Shown piece by piece: positions 48,138-59,300 of a stretch of 64,000 bases of DNA. Within the stretch, counting starts at the first letter, position 1. Each line of letters begins with the position of its first letter. The notes under the pieces are model-generated. The model did no database searches, had not been told where the DNA came from, and saw nothing but the letters and a program-made list of their open reading frames with translations. The DNA comes from Ambrosia x helenae (Eukaryota; Streptophyta; Magnoliopsida; Asterales; Asteraceae). The DNA is taken from NCBI GenBank assembly GCA_030844895.1, contig CM061228.1, forward strand, positions 54,487,081 through 54,551,080, read 5' to 3'. The translations under genes and the position numbers were made by a program.

Positions 48138-50436
48138 GATTGGTATCAGAGCCTTGGTTATAGGGAATTAGGTTATTAGAAAAAAAAATAATCTAGTCTA
48201 TAACCATAGGATTTTAATCAGTACTTGCTCCTTTTACTTGCAACCTTACTTGTTTATATTCTCTATCCTACTTCTTCTCCTTACTTTAGTCCCTACAAGA
48301 AGAGTGCTCTCCATCACAAGATATACTCTTAGACTAATAGGACAAATCCTCAGGTTTAGCCTGAACCCCCTTGAAGATCTCGTCGAAGTTCTAGATTTTA
48401 ATAACGAACACGTGCAATCTGGAAGGGTGAACGCCTGTATTCTGAGTTTTCTGTCTAGGACTGGCATTGCGCATAAATCCCAATCAGACGAGGGACCCGG
48501 ATGCCTACCTGGGAATTCTCGGGATGAGTGTTCACTTATAGGCTAAAGCATGTCTTCACTATGTTATTAGAATCTAGAAGTTTTGATAAGTCAACGTTTT
48601 CGTTTATTCGTTTTAATTAATGAATAAATGATTACACTCACTTTCCTTAAACTAAGCTCTAAAATCTCAAAATTTTACAGCTTAAATCAATCTCATTTCA
48701 TAACCATCTATGGATTTCACAATCACACTTCACCTTACCATCTTAGCCACTTTTTAAATATTCAACACCCTACCCAAATCATATTATTTCATTTCTCCAC
48801 ATGTTACTTATTTTAAAAAAAAAAAAAACTATAACCTCATACCTTAGCACAAACTAAAGATTTCTAAATCTTGTTGTATTTTCATTACCTAGTAACTTTA
48901 CAAAGTACATATTTTTTTGTCAAAAGATGTCCTCGAACTTAAATTCAATTATTTTTTTTATTTATTGACGTAACAAACGATTTTCTATATAATGCTTTAA
49001 ACTATTAAAAATCACTAATAGAACCTTGATCTTCAAAACCTAATGTCATGTTTGAAATCTCCAACTAACTGTAATATTTTAATCAAAGCCTACTTAGCTT
49101 GTACTATTTAACAACTTTTGCTCTATGTACAAAACCAATTTTGAAAATAATTTTTTTTTTCAATCCATAGGAATAATATTTAGTCTCTAAATTCTCCATC
49201 GACACTCACTCATTTTCAACTTGTTCAAATTTTTACAATATTTAGCATATACTACAATCATGTTTCTTATACACTTGATTCTAACCTTTGATCCAAACCC
49301 CAAAAATTTACACTGCTACATAATCTCCTTACTATAAAATAAACTCTTTATCAACTACCTTCACATTCACCATCTTTCACACCTTGGCTTTTCCTTGAGT
49401 TTCCTTATATCCTACACTTTCTCAAAACATAAACTTGATCCCTACAATAACCAAACTATCGAAAACTTGATTGTGTGTTGCATCAAACTTAATCCTTAGT
49501 TATACATGAGGATTCGACTATCTACCATATTTGAACATTTGAAACTAGAATTCATGGAATATAAACTATTTACTATAGACACACCTAGATTCATTAACCT
49601 TGTCTAGGGCAACTCCATTACAACTCACATGCTATACTTGATACTTGATTGCTTACATGTACATATTATCAATTTGCAATTTATGTGTGTGTGTAAATTG
49701 GTACACTTAATCAAACAACTGATAGAGGATGAAGTACTTGCTCAACAGTTAGTAGAGTACCAAATAACCTACTCAACGATTGGTAGAGGTCATCATGCCT
49801 GCTCAACAATCGGTAGAGGCCCTACAACCTGCTCAACGACTGGTAGAGGCTATCGTACCTGCTCAACAATCGGTAGAGGTTCTTACTCACTGACTGGTAG
49901 AAGTCTTTTTCCTGCTTAATAGTTGGACTTATTTTTGGATATATTGTATACAATTCAATCACAAGGTTATTTTGCATTACTTACATGTGTGTTTAGAGTC
50001 ATAGAAGGACACAAAACCCTAATGTAAGGTAAATTGGTGATTGCGGTCCGGAACGTAATCATGAATTTACAGGTACGTTAAGGTGGTGTGAAATTCTATC
50101 AAGGTTTTCGGTAGAGAAACTAATTATAAACTCTAGTTACCTGGTAGTTCATTTAGCCTTTCTATAGTCCATCAACTCATGCATTTCTTTTAGGATTTCT
50201 AAAACTTAAGATTCTTATTCACCTTGCGATTCCAAGACACACCTAATCCTACCCTTAAAACTCACAGATAACAAACCTCTTATCCAAATTATTCGAAAGC
50301 AGATTATTCTATAAATTCATGTCGTGCCTTAACCCAAAATTTTCAAAACCACGGCTGCCTTAATTTCTACCCAATCACCCTCAACCCGGTGTTTTTTTTA
50401 TAACTTCGGGACGAAGTTTCTAAAAGTAGGGGAGAC
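48138..50436 (+). other. N4 interior: no coding capacity, PBS and PPT only
   Basis: PBS at 48141-48153. The first ~400 bp hold a 102-codon frame (48238-48546) with no homology I recognise. The rest is AT-rich, with the 30-bp array at 49741-49900 and the PPT at about 50423-50436. Confidence 0.75.
49735..49925 (+). repeat. 30-bp tandem array inside N4
   Basis: The unit CTCAACAATCGGTAGAGG recurs at 49741, 49772, 49802, 49832 and 49862, with a weaker sixth at 49886; the period is 30-31 bp. Because 30 is a multiple of three, one frame reads a 10-residue repeat (CSTIGRG...), but there is no sign of a real protein. Confidence 0.85.
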
Positions 50437-51755
50437 TGTAACCTCACGAATTTTCCCATTTATTTTGCATTAAAGTATTTCCCAATCCATGATATAAAGT
50501 CTAATTTATTTCTAAGTATTCTTATCTTTATTCGTGCACTATATTTTTCTAAGTTTCTTTTATCATTGTACTAAAAAAAATAAAAATAAAAACAAAAATA
50601 AATATTAAATCATGACATATGTCTTATCCAAATTCTATTTATAAAATCGTCATTTTATAAGACGGTGTTTTTTTATTTTCTAATTCAAACTAATGATTTT
50701 TTTTTAAATAAAGCCTTGAGTCAAATAGTCAAAGTCCTGGTCAAAGTCCTAGTCAAAGTCTTAGTCAAACAGTCAAAGTCCTAGTCAAATAGTCAATTTA
50801 TCATAAAACCTTACTTTATGGTGTTGACCAATTTTAATGGCTAATTGAATCCAAAACTAGTATAAAAACCCACCTATGAACCATTACACTTGCCACCTCT
50901 AAATCGATTGTTTCAATTCGATTAAACTTTCCCTCATACTTTTCTTCTGTAATCTATTACTTCTACAATTGAAGCTTTGATTATAAGCTCTTGTAATTGG
51001 CAACTTTGGGGCTACACATATTTTTTTCTCGAGACTTAATACTTTGCTAAGGCGAGTTTACGTAACCATGTTATTGCAATTCTTTATACTTGCAACATTA
51101 TACTTAAGCAATTCTACATACATGTCTAGTTGTAAACTTTAATGCCTCATGATTTAGACAACAACAACAGTTTCAACGAGTTTCAACATTACATAATCAT
51201 TAGCTATGGCCAAGCCGACGATACTCAATAATAGATCTATTGGATTGACAATCCCACCTAGATTCGTTGACCATCTTTTATGGGGAGCGCGGGTGATTGT
51301 TATCGTTCCAACATATTATTAAGGTGAACCGTGGATGACGGGATGGACCTAAACTAGTCGGAGGTTTGATTATGTCGATTCAACATATCATGTTTATTCA
51401 TGTAGACTTAATCTTACGATAGACATATGAATTGCTAAACTTTTATTATTAAACTTAATTGCTTGACATGGCTTATGTATTCTCACCAACTTCTAGTTGA
51501 CCCTCCCATTTTTACAACTTAACATGAAATAATGATGCTTGAAGTCTAGAGAGTTGGCATGAGGAGACAAATTGAAGTTTATGCTTTATTTGGTTATTTG
51601 ATGTATTAGAATTTCATTCAAGACTTATTATGTATTTTAAATTTTGGATATTTGCACTTTAATTAAATTTCAATTAAAACTTGAATACCATGTGCTACTG
51701 AACAATCATCAATACGTGACATCCCGATGTTTCCGCCATCGGTTGGGGTGTTACA
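50437..51755 (+). repeat. N4 3' LTR
   Basis: 1319 bp. Same as the 5' LTR apart from scattered substitutions and an A-rich insertion near 50577-50605. Confidence 0.93.
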
Positions 51756-52578
51756 TTTAACGTTAATAAGATTTAATTTTGGGGTGACGTGTGGCTGCCA
51801 GATCTTCCTCTCCGAGTTATATATCCAAATTTATTCAGGTTAAAATATAATAAATGGGTAGCTGTTAATGATCGGTTGAAGGTGGAAAATGGTTTAAAGG
51901 TTATCCGGTGGGGGATGGAAACAAGATCCGTCTTCGTATGATGCCGTTTCAGAATTGTTTCAGCTTCTGGAAGATATTCATGATTTTCAATGGCAAGGGG
52001 GTAGTGACAAGTGGAGATGGAAATCGGGCGATAATGGTGTGTTCTCTGTTCGATCGGCCAAGAAGCTTTTGTATGGGGATTTTCACTAGGTTAACAATAC
52101 GAGTTTTGGCTGGAAAGGTTGGGCTCCACTCAAGTGTAAGATTTTGGTTTGGAGAGCTATTCGGGATCGTCAACCTACTCGTTTGGAGTTGTCTAAGAGA
52201 GGAGTTCATCTGCAGGACATTGAGTGTATTTTTTGTCATACGGGTCATGAAACGACATTACATTTATTCACCGGTTGTATGTTTTCGCTGGAAATTTGGA
52301 GTAGGATCGGTGTTTGGTGCCGTCTAAGTCAGTTTTTTGCGTTTGATGTTCTGGATATTTTGAAGTTTGTAGACTCTCAATCCCTGTCGAAAGATAAGAA
52401 ACATATTCTAAGAGGTATTTTTATCACCACGATGTGGATGATTTGGTTGGAAAGGAATGAGCAAATTTTTAATAAGAAAGTTCGAAGACCGATTGAGCTC
52501 CTGGAGAAGATTAAAGCGACGTCGTATTTTTGGTTTCGTCATAGAACTAGAATTAAAAATTTTGATTGGAATTCGTGA
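51756..52578 (+). pseudogene. LINE ORF2 C-terminal fragment (RT zinc-binding domain)
   Basis: After the N4 TSD, frames encode DVWLPDLPLRVIYPNLFRL and KVENGLKVIRWG. From 52144 the zf-RVT domain of plant LINEs follows: VWRAIRDRQPTRLELSKRG, then a CX2CX8HX4C zinc motif (ECIFCHTG ... LHLFTGC), and the terminal IWLERNEQIFNKK. Stops and frame shifts lie between 51900 and 52144. Only the 3' end of ORF2 is here; RT and endonuclease are absent. It ends at 52578 and is followed by 3'UTR modules A and B. Confidence 0.88.
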
Positions 52579-52790
52579 TGTAATTTTCCTTTGGATTTGA
52601 TGTAATCGTTTGGTTGCCCGAATGTGACACTCGCCGTTTAGGAACTGTTATCCATACTGTAATTAACGCACTAATTAAAAATTTGACTCATGCATTATAT
52701 TTTGTCACGAACAAGACTCTAACCAGTGACCTTCACTAACTGTGTCGTCCTATTTGTTTAAAAATGTTTCCGCAGCTGAGCACTGGTTAA
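52579..52790 (+). repeat. LINE 3' tail modules A then B
   Basis: TAATTTTCCTTTGG to AATTAAAAATTT (A) and GACTCATG to GAGCACTGG (B). The same two modules occur in the order B-A at 46629-46834. Confidence 0.75.
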
Positions 52791-52804
52791 TATAACTAGT
52801 TATT

Positions 52805-53262
52805 TTAAAATGGGGTAATGTTCTAGAAATATAATGAAGTTTGCTAACTGTTCCAAATAAGTCACTCAAACTTTTTTTGTCTTTCTAAAGTCACTCAAGT
52901 TTCATTTATTGTTTCAATACTATGTAATTATTAGGTTTTCAGGTTAAAGTGATGATGTGTTAGGTTTTAATATTTTTTTAATAAATTTTTTGAATGTGTA
53001 AAATTTAAAAAAAAAAATGAAATCTTCATTTTATAAAACCTACCTAATATAAATAATATCTACATAAGTATTAAAATGAAAGGGAAAAAAAGAAAAAAAA
53101 AAAAAAGGTGACCTGTTTACCTGGTAGTTAGATAGTATTGAAACAATAAATAAAACTTGAGTGATTTTAGAGAGACAAAAAAAGTTTGAATGACTTAATT
53201 AGAATACTAAGCAAACTTGATTACATTTGTATGGCATTTCGCCTTTTAAAATCTATCATCAC
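52805..53262. mobile_element. MITE with long (~110 bp) terminal inverted repeats
   Basis: The left arm contains AAGTCACTCAAACTTTTTTT, GTCACTCAAGTTTCATTTAT and TGTTTCAATACTAT. The right arm (53131-53245) contains their inverted counterparts (AGTATTGAAACAATAAATAA, GACAAAAAAAGTTTGAATGA). The outer ends TTTTAAAATGG and CCTTTTAAAA are complementary. The centre is AT-rich with no ORF. Confidence 0.8.
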
Positions 53263-54044
53263 CGTATTAAAAAATAAAAATAAATAAATAAAGCCTAGAA
53301 TATTTGTACCTTATGACCTAATCACATTAAATCTTAAGATTTGTCTATTTTGTTTAACTTTATAAAAAGGAATTGCGATTCTTGATGTCATATTGAATTT
53401 AGGTTGAACAAAAACTTAAGTGTAGATAGTTTTTTAATAATTAGTTTGTTTTTTACTCTTTTTTGTACGGATAATTCACAACCCACTAAACTACTAACCA
53501 TCATCGATGTCCACAATGACAAACTCTCGACCACTTGAAGAGAAATACGACACACTTTAATACCAATACTGCTAGATGGGTTCGAAAAGGCGCACAATAG
53601 CAAGGTGGCTTAAGGCACAAACCCCTCTGTCTGAGCCTACACAATACAAGAAACGGAGGCAAGTCGACTTTTTGGCAAAAAAATAAAATACAATAAAATA
53701 AATAAATGACCAACTCCCGTCTATATTTTTGGCAAATTGTGTTTTTAAGCTTGCAAATGTGTAATTTAATATAAGCTTATTTGCGTATAAACATCGTACA
53801 AATGATGTCAAAAACCTATAAAGAAACATATAAAAAAATTATATAATTATTTGCACTTAAGGTACAAAAAGGGGTTCGCTTAACACGCTTCGCGCCTTGG
53901 TTTTAGACCAAGTGGCTTTTACTTCTTTACTACATGTATAAACTAAATGTGTATGTGCATACTGCACAATTTACGCGTCGGTATTGTTTAGATTCCGCAA
54001 ACAGGTATGCACGTAGGAACGTGTGCAGACATGCATATAAAATG
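53263..54044. other. Intergenic, nothing assigned
   Basis: Short minus-strand frames near 53390-53830 have no recognisable domain and overlap each other. AT-rich. Confidence 0.4.
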
Positions 54045-54051
54045 TTGGGCT

Positions 54052-54149
54052 TTTTTTTTTTACGACTAGGGGGTTGAACCGATCACAATTCACCCCGCCA
54101 GAATTCGACCCTAAGACCTCCCGGGCAGGAACCCCACCTCCCCCCAAAT
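54052..54149 (-). mobile_element. Truncated SINE, minus strand
   Basis: The minus strand reads GTGGGGTTCCTGCCCGGGAG then TCGAATTCTGG, matching the middle of the 44.7-kb SINE, and ends in an A-run (plus-strand T-run 54051-54060). The 7-bp TSD TTGGGCT is at 54045-54051 and 54150-54156. Confidence 0.75.
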
Positions 54150-54200
54150 TTGGGCTACTTATTTTGACCTGTTACTTGATAAAACATTAAGAGAAAATAC

Positions 54201-54270
54201 TAACCAAATTTTCAAACACACATGCAACCCATTTCTAACCAAATTTTCAAACACACATGCAACCCATTTC
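54201..54270. repeat. 35-bp perfect tandem duplication
   Basis: TAACCAAATTTTCAAACACA and the following 15 bases are repeated head to tail, at 54201-54235 and 54236-54270, just beyond the SOD 3' end. Confidence 0.9.
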
Positions 54271-54358
54271 TCCAAAAATAACATCTTCATGTCAAGAGCC
54301 AAATGTAACTACTTTTGGAAACACACACTCAAGTATAATCAAGTAGAAGCAAGACTAC

Positions 54359-54364
54359 TTTTAT
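54359..54364 (-). terminator. SOD polyadenylation signal
   Basis: AATAAA on the minus strand, 36 nt after the SOD stop codon. Confidence 0.7.
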
Positions 54365-54399
54365 TGACTGACATAAACAACAGCTTCCCTTTAGCATGA

Positions 54400-55905
54400 T
54401 CAACCCTGCAATCCAATGATACCGCATGCAACTCTTCCACCAGCATTTCCAGTGCTTTTGCTAAGCTCATGTCCTCCTGCAAGACAAACATGTCAAAACA
54501 TTACAACATCTAAAACAAGTGTGCACACGTGTGTCTACGTGTGCTTTGATGATTAAAAAGAGCTGAAGTTTACCCTTTCCAAGATCATCAGGCTCAGCAT
54601 GGACAACTACAGCTCTTCCAGCGATGGATTGGGTTCCAATTAACGGAATCTACATGAATTTATACGTGTTAAATTGGCACGATTAAACGTATATCAAACC
54701 TCACTTACAAGAAACAATGCAAGGGACCAACCTGCTTATCAACAATGATAAACTTTGCAGTACCTGAGTCGATGAAAAAGCCATTAAAAGTTAGTACTAG
54801 GTTTTCAATAAAACATTTTCTTTTTTGCATTTAAAGAGCTACCATTATTCTCGCATTCATTTTTTTAGTTTTTGAAAGAAGTTTAGATAAAATTTGTGTC
54901 CGAGAACTTTTCTAGCTAAAAGTATCCCAGACAAATATAAAACATTCATTAGCAGCAAGCTCAATATTTTTGACAAATGATCACGAAAAAAGGGTAATTT
55001 CATATACTTGAATGGTATCATACGATTTCGAATAAAAAAATTACCAAATATGCCCATCCCAAGTACTTAGAAGTTTGTATTCATCCATTTCATTAAAAAC
55101 AATTTATAATAATACCATTATACGTATCTCATTTTCCTTGCATTCCAAACGCTAATATCCAAATGCAAGTTTTAGAACAAGGGTATAAATATCAAAGTCT
55201 TAAAAATAGGTACATTTGTTATTTTAATATGTTTAGTTGGGTAAATATGATATTGTACCCCATGAAATTATCCTGAGCAAAAACTTTACAGATATTGACC
55301 ATCTAAAAGATTGAATCAAGTGTATGATGGAGAAAACGCTGATAGCAATAAATTAAGGAAAAGTAACAGCGAAGTTCACTTGTATTAGATCTTGAAAATT
55401 GATTTCGTATAAAGCGTGCAGAGGAAAAGATACTAATGCTAATTCTTGAAATATAAAGTATACCATCTTCGCCTACTGTGACATTGCCAAGATCGCCAGC
55501 ATGGCGGATCTCATCATCAGGGGCACCATGCTCCTTTCCATGAGGATTGTAGTGGGGACCTGCCATCAGAGGAAAAGTTATAAATGTTTAGATATGTCGA
55601 AATTAAGCACATACAATTTCTACTTTAATGAATTTAGTGAGGAACAAATACCAGTTGACATGCATCCGTTGGTTGTGTCACCAAGTGCATGAACATGGAA
55701 ACCATGGAGACCAGGTTTAAGGCCAGAAATGTCACCAGTAACAGTTGTAGGAGCACCTGCAACGTCAATCAAGTAAGATTAACCAAAAAAAAATCATCAC
55801 ATATGACATATCAAAATAAAACAAACTACCTTCTGTTTCTTGCGTGAAGAAAATGGTGCCGCTAACACCCTCGCTGCTGTTAAGAACTGCAACTGCCTTC
55901 ACCAT
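54400..55905 (-). CDS. SODCC: Cytosolic Cu/Zn superoxide dismutase, six coding exons
   Basis: Converts superoxide to hydrogen peroxide and oxygen, probably in the cytosol, since there is no transit peptide. Coding exons (minus): 55905-55830, 55756-55652, 55559-55464, 54763-54732, 54649-54574, 54476-54400, all with GT-AG introns; 462 nt give 153 residues (family about 152). All copper/zinc ligands are present at the usual numbering: His46, His48, His63, His71, His80, Asp83, His120; also Cys57/Cys146 for the disulfide and Arg143. Recognisable blocks are MVKAVAVLNSSEGVSGTIFF, GLHGFHVHALGDTTNGC, RHAGDLGNVTVGEDG and GNAGGRVACGIIGLQG. Start: the ATG lies 13 nt after a 5'UTR splice acceptor. A noncoding first exon (about 56940-56874) carries half of a miR398-like site. 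Polyadenylation signal AATAAA at 54364-54359. No break seen; likely functional. Confidence 0.97.
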
Positions 55906-56945
55906 TCTTGTATGTGATCTAAACAATTGATGAATTGAATAAGAAAATATTATCAATGAAGAACCTATAACTCTACGACCTACAATTTTGATACCAAGAT
56001 ACAATATTTAGATTGAAAGACTCTTTTGAGGATTGCAAGATTTAGACATCTAGATGTCAAGTACATCTAACTTGTATAACGTTTAAGATTGCTAATATAT
56101 GTTTTGACTGTTGGTAATGGATGCATGCAAGTCTAATGACTGAGCTAACAAAATAAGTCTAGGAGCATCTGCTCTGTCTCACACTACCCTAAAAGAGATG
56201 ATAGTGTAATCAATTTACAGATATGATTACATGCATTTAATTTAATATATAACATGAGCATACAAGCAAATCCCTTTACTCACCTTTGCCTATTTCTGCA
56301 GCACAGAGCCCCTTAATTTAATAACCCTCAAGGGCACCAATTATATATAATAAAAACATGTTTATTAAACTAATCTATACACTAAAATCACATGAAGAAA
56401 TTAAATTTGACTAAGCTTGATCCTCATACTTTGAGCGATGTTATAGATCAACCAATCAAGTGATATATAGACAAATTATGCCTCTTCCATCAACTTTCAT
56501 GCAATACCTAAACCCATCCATCCCTTAACTAACATACAAATAATATCAACAGATCTCTCTCTACCTGTGCTTTGATTTCAACAACAAAACACAATCCATA
56601 ACAAAAAAATAAACCCTAGTTTATCATCCAACCAAATAAAACTCCTATACAAAATGATTTCAGCTACGGTGCTTTTACTTATTCACTAATTACAGTATTC
56701 TTAAAAACAAATCCATCGCTTGATTGATCTATACTATACAAATCGATTATAACAACCACGGTTATAAAAATCAAGTCACATAAACACAATTTGAATCAAA
56801 TCAAAAGCAACACAAATACACAAAATCCAATCGAATCCGATTTCGATCCAAAGAAAAAATGAAATAATTATACCTCAGAACACCCCTGAAATGTTTGTTT
56901 GTGTTTGTGTGAGTGAAATACTCGATGGTTCTAGGGCACGATGAT
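55906..56945 (-). other. SOD 5'UTR: noncoding exon 1, ~955-bp intron, start of exon 2
   Basis: Exon 1 ends CTGAG at 56874 with donor GTATAA; the acceptor TTGTTTAG ends at 55919 and exon 2 starts ATCACATACAAG before the ATG. Exon 1 starts roughly at 56925-56945, downstream of the TATA box. The intron is AT-rich and contains no other gene signal. Confidence 0.85.
56874..56888 (-). promoter_or_regulatory. miR398-like target half-site, completed by splicing
   Basis: Exon 1 ends CAGGGGTGTTCTGAG (56888-56874). Splicing adds ATCACA (55918-55913). The joined 21 nt pair with the miR398 sequence (from memory) at all but about three positions, plus one G:U pair, with perfect pairing at miRNA positions 6-11 around the cleavage site. 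CSD1 transcripts are established miR398 targets in other plants. Confidence 0.75.
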
Positions 56946-56950
56946 TGATG

Positions 56951-56958
56951 TTATATAG
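56951..56958 (-). promoter_or_regulatory. SOD TATA box
   Basis: Minus-strand CTATATAA lies about 65 bp upstream of the start of the miR398-like site and some 25-30 bp before the probable transcription start. Confidence 0.65.
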
Positions 56959-56959
56959 A

Positions 56960-57805
56960 TACTAGCAGCTAGCCATTTAAGACCAACCTGTTTGTCTACT
57001 ACCTACTCCCATTACGACACGCGCTTTTTACGCGAGTTGATGTTAGATGCGTAAGTGTAACAGTATTATTGGAGCGTGGAATGTACGTGGAGATGTTGTA
57101 GAGGTTTTATGGTGCGTTGTAGAAAGTTGGGCCTGTTTTGTTTCCGTATGGACAGGCCTAGCCTAGATGGAGCAAAGCCCATCCTTGTTCAGTTTGTATT
57201 TTGGAATGGTAATTAGGTATTATATACACCCTACTTCACATCAAACATCAATATAAGGTTTCCACATTTCTTAGAATATGATGTTATATTCTCATAATGT
57301 GATGTCACGAGGTGTATGAAACTCAGAACTTTTTCGGAATAAGGATTTTTGTGTTATCTTTTGTATATCTATAATCTATCTATATTTATAGTTACTATAA
57401 TAGGAGAGTCGTGAGTAACATAAGAAAGCTGAGTTGTCAGACGTAGAGATAGACCAACAATGTCTGTGTGATGCGAAAAATGATGTCATTAATCAGCTTA
57501 TAATATTCACAAAAATGTGTAGGCCATTTTGTATTTAGCACTGTTGGTCTCAACAGAGTCTGTTTGTTATTAATCTCGATTAACGAATAGTTATTCAGAG
57601 TAAGAATGGATCTGTTAAGCCTAAGTTTGAATTTTAAAAGGGAAGTTTTAAATTAACATAGGGAAACTTGGTTCATTAATTATGTTGCGGATATATAATA
57701 ATATTCCTTATAAGCACATAACAAATGCAGTCATTCGTAATATCAGCTTTGAATTTTCTAAACAAAGTTTTCAGATTTCCCTCTTAAACACATATCTTTA
57801 AAACC
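56960..57805. other. SOD upstream/RPA-like upstream intergenic region
   Basis: It separates the divergently arranged SOD and RPA-like loci. No ORF, LTR or TIR recognised. Confidence 0.5.
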
Positions 57806-58300
57806 ATGTCAATGAACAATGTTAAAAACAATCTTAGTTTTATTCGTGATCTGAATCCAGCTAAAGATATGTGGAACATGAAGGCTCGAATCATACGAAA
57901 GTGGAATCAAACTGTGACACCTGGCAAATTCGGGTTAACAACGTTGTCTAGATGAAAGTCTACCTTAGCGAGTCACGTGTATATTGTACTTAACTGGGTT
58001 AGTTAAGTCGGGATATGGTTCGGGAACTATTGGTTAGTCTAGAAGATCATTGGATGTTGGTCTAGAGGTTCGTTAGATGTCGGTCCTTAACCAAGTGTAC
58101 CAACGGTGACGATTTGTAGGATCGTCAGGGCATACGGAACGTACGAGTCTCGAGTCCCGGGAATTGGTGAACGAGAGTAAATATGTGTATTTACTTGTGT
58201 TATGTGTTTACAATCATTATGTGACTTGTCGATACATGAATATACATTAACATATGTTAAAACGGGGTTTAACGCGCAAAACACACAAAAGGAACCCCTA

Positions 58301-58480
58301 CAGGCGATTAGGAAGCCTAATCGCCCATAGGGGAGGCGAGTAGAGGGACATAGGGGCGATTAGGCCCCTACTCGTGTGATGTTAGGGGCGAGTAGGCCCA
58401 ATCGCATGCTAGTTCATGCGATTAGCAGCCCTAATCGCATGAACTGCTGCACAATCGCATGTAACGTGCTGGAACGATTA
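58301..58480 (+). repeat. S3 array of GCGATTAG/CTAATCGC palindromes upstream of the TATA box
   Basis: Perfect stems: GGCGATTAGG/CCTAATCGCC (58303-58312, 58316-58325, 3-bp loop) and AGTTCATGCGATTAG/CTAATCGCATGAACT (58411-58425, 58431-58445, 5-bp loop), with GGGGCGAGTAGGCCC-type units between them. It ends just before TATAAATA. Confidence 0.8.
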
Positions 58481-59109
58481 GAAACGCCTATAAATACAAT
58501 ACTTAACCTCCTAAACTCCCTAATATCAACCCTAGTCGTCCCATAACCGCCCCAAACACTTAAACAACCTCTGGAAGGCGATTTTGATCAAAAACACAAG
58601 GTTTCAAGGTCTAACCATCATCCTTTTACAATTCCAAGGTTTGATTCTCATCCATAACACTTTGTAAACGTTTTTAATCAATCCCTAATGGTCCAGACCT
58701 GTTCATAAACGAAAAAGCTTTCTGAAAATCGTCAATAAGAGTTATTAATCGGATTATAACTAATAAACATGCGTTATGGGTATGTATGATTAGAAAGACA
58801 GGATTTTTATGGATCTTAATGATGTTTTGATGTGTTATCATGCTAGGTCAGAATTAATATTGTTAGTATGATGATAGAAATCTCAGTAATTGGATGTTAG
58901 GGTTATTGTTATGCATGTTGGTATGATGATTGCATGCTATGTGTATATGTTTGGATTACTTGGTTGCATGCAGGACTGATTATACGAGGTTGAACGAAGG
59001 ATTTTGGTTGAAACATGTTTAGGATAGTGTTTGGAAAGATATTGGGTAGTTACACACGTTCTGGATCTGATTTGGAGCGTTAAACGCGCGAAAAACCGGA
59101 ACAGCAAGG

Positions 59110-59300
59110 TTACAGGCGAGTAGCCTTGCTAATCGCATGTATCAGGGGCGAGTAGACCCCCACTCGCATACAACAGGGGCGATTAGGCCCCACTCGCGTG
59201 ACACGGGGGCGAGTAGCCCCAATCGCGTGCCACTAAGGGCGAATAGCCCTACTCGCTCAACATTAGGGGCGATTAGCCTCCCTAATCGCGTGTACTGCTG
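59110..59300 (+). repeat. S3 second array of GGGGCGAKTAG units
   Basis: Six or more units of about 25-30 bp, such as GGGGCGATTAGGCCCCACTC and GGGGCGAGTAGCCCCAATCG, are followed by GCRTG. Each is an imperfect palindrome (GCGA...TCGC). It lies downstream of the TATA box. Confidence 0.8.

Larger units (their letters stand above)
46840..51755 (+). mobile_element. Non-autonomous LTR retrotransposon N4
   Basis: LTRs 46840-48137 and 50437-51755 are nearly identical and bounded by TG...CA. The 5-bp TSD is TTTAA (46835-46839 and 51756-51760). The PBS TGGTATCAGAGCC is at 48141-48153 and the polypurine tract AAAGTAGGGGAGAC sits before 50437. The 2.3-kb interior has no gag or pol, so it depends on another element for mobility (LARD/TRIM-like). 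LTR ends and the GGACGAAG...GGGGAGAC wording resemble Ty3/gypsy elements. Near-identical LTRs suggest recent movement. Confidence 0.92.

Noticed and set aside
48238..48546. 102-codon frame at the start of the N4 interior as a gag
   Set aside because: No zinc knuckle or gag motif; an N-terminal hydrophobic run alone is not enough.
49741..49900. CRISPR-like regular array
   Set aside because: Units are continuous tandem copies without unique spacers, in a plant LTR element.
53388..53829. Overlapping minus-strand 70-85-codon frames
   Set aside because: Mutually overlapping, no motifs, no splice or promoter context.
55224..55566. SOD exon 3 extended as an 87-codon protein
   Set aside because: The extension runs through the GT donor at 55463 into intron; the exon ends at 55464.
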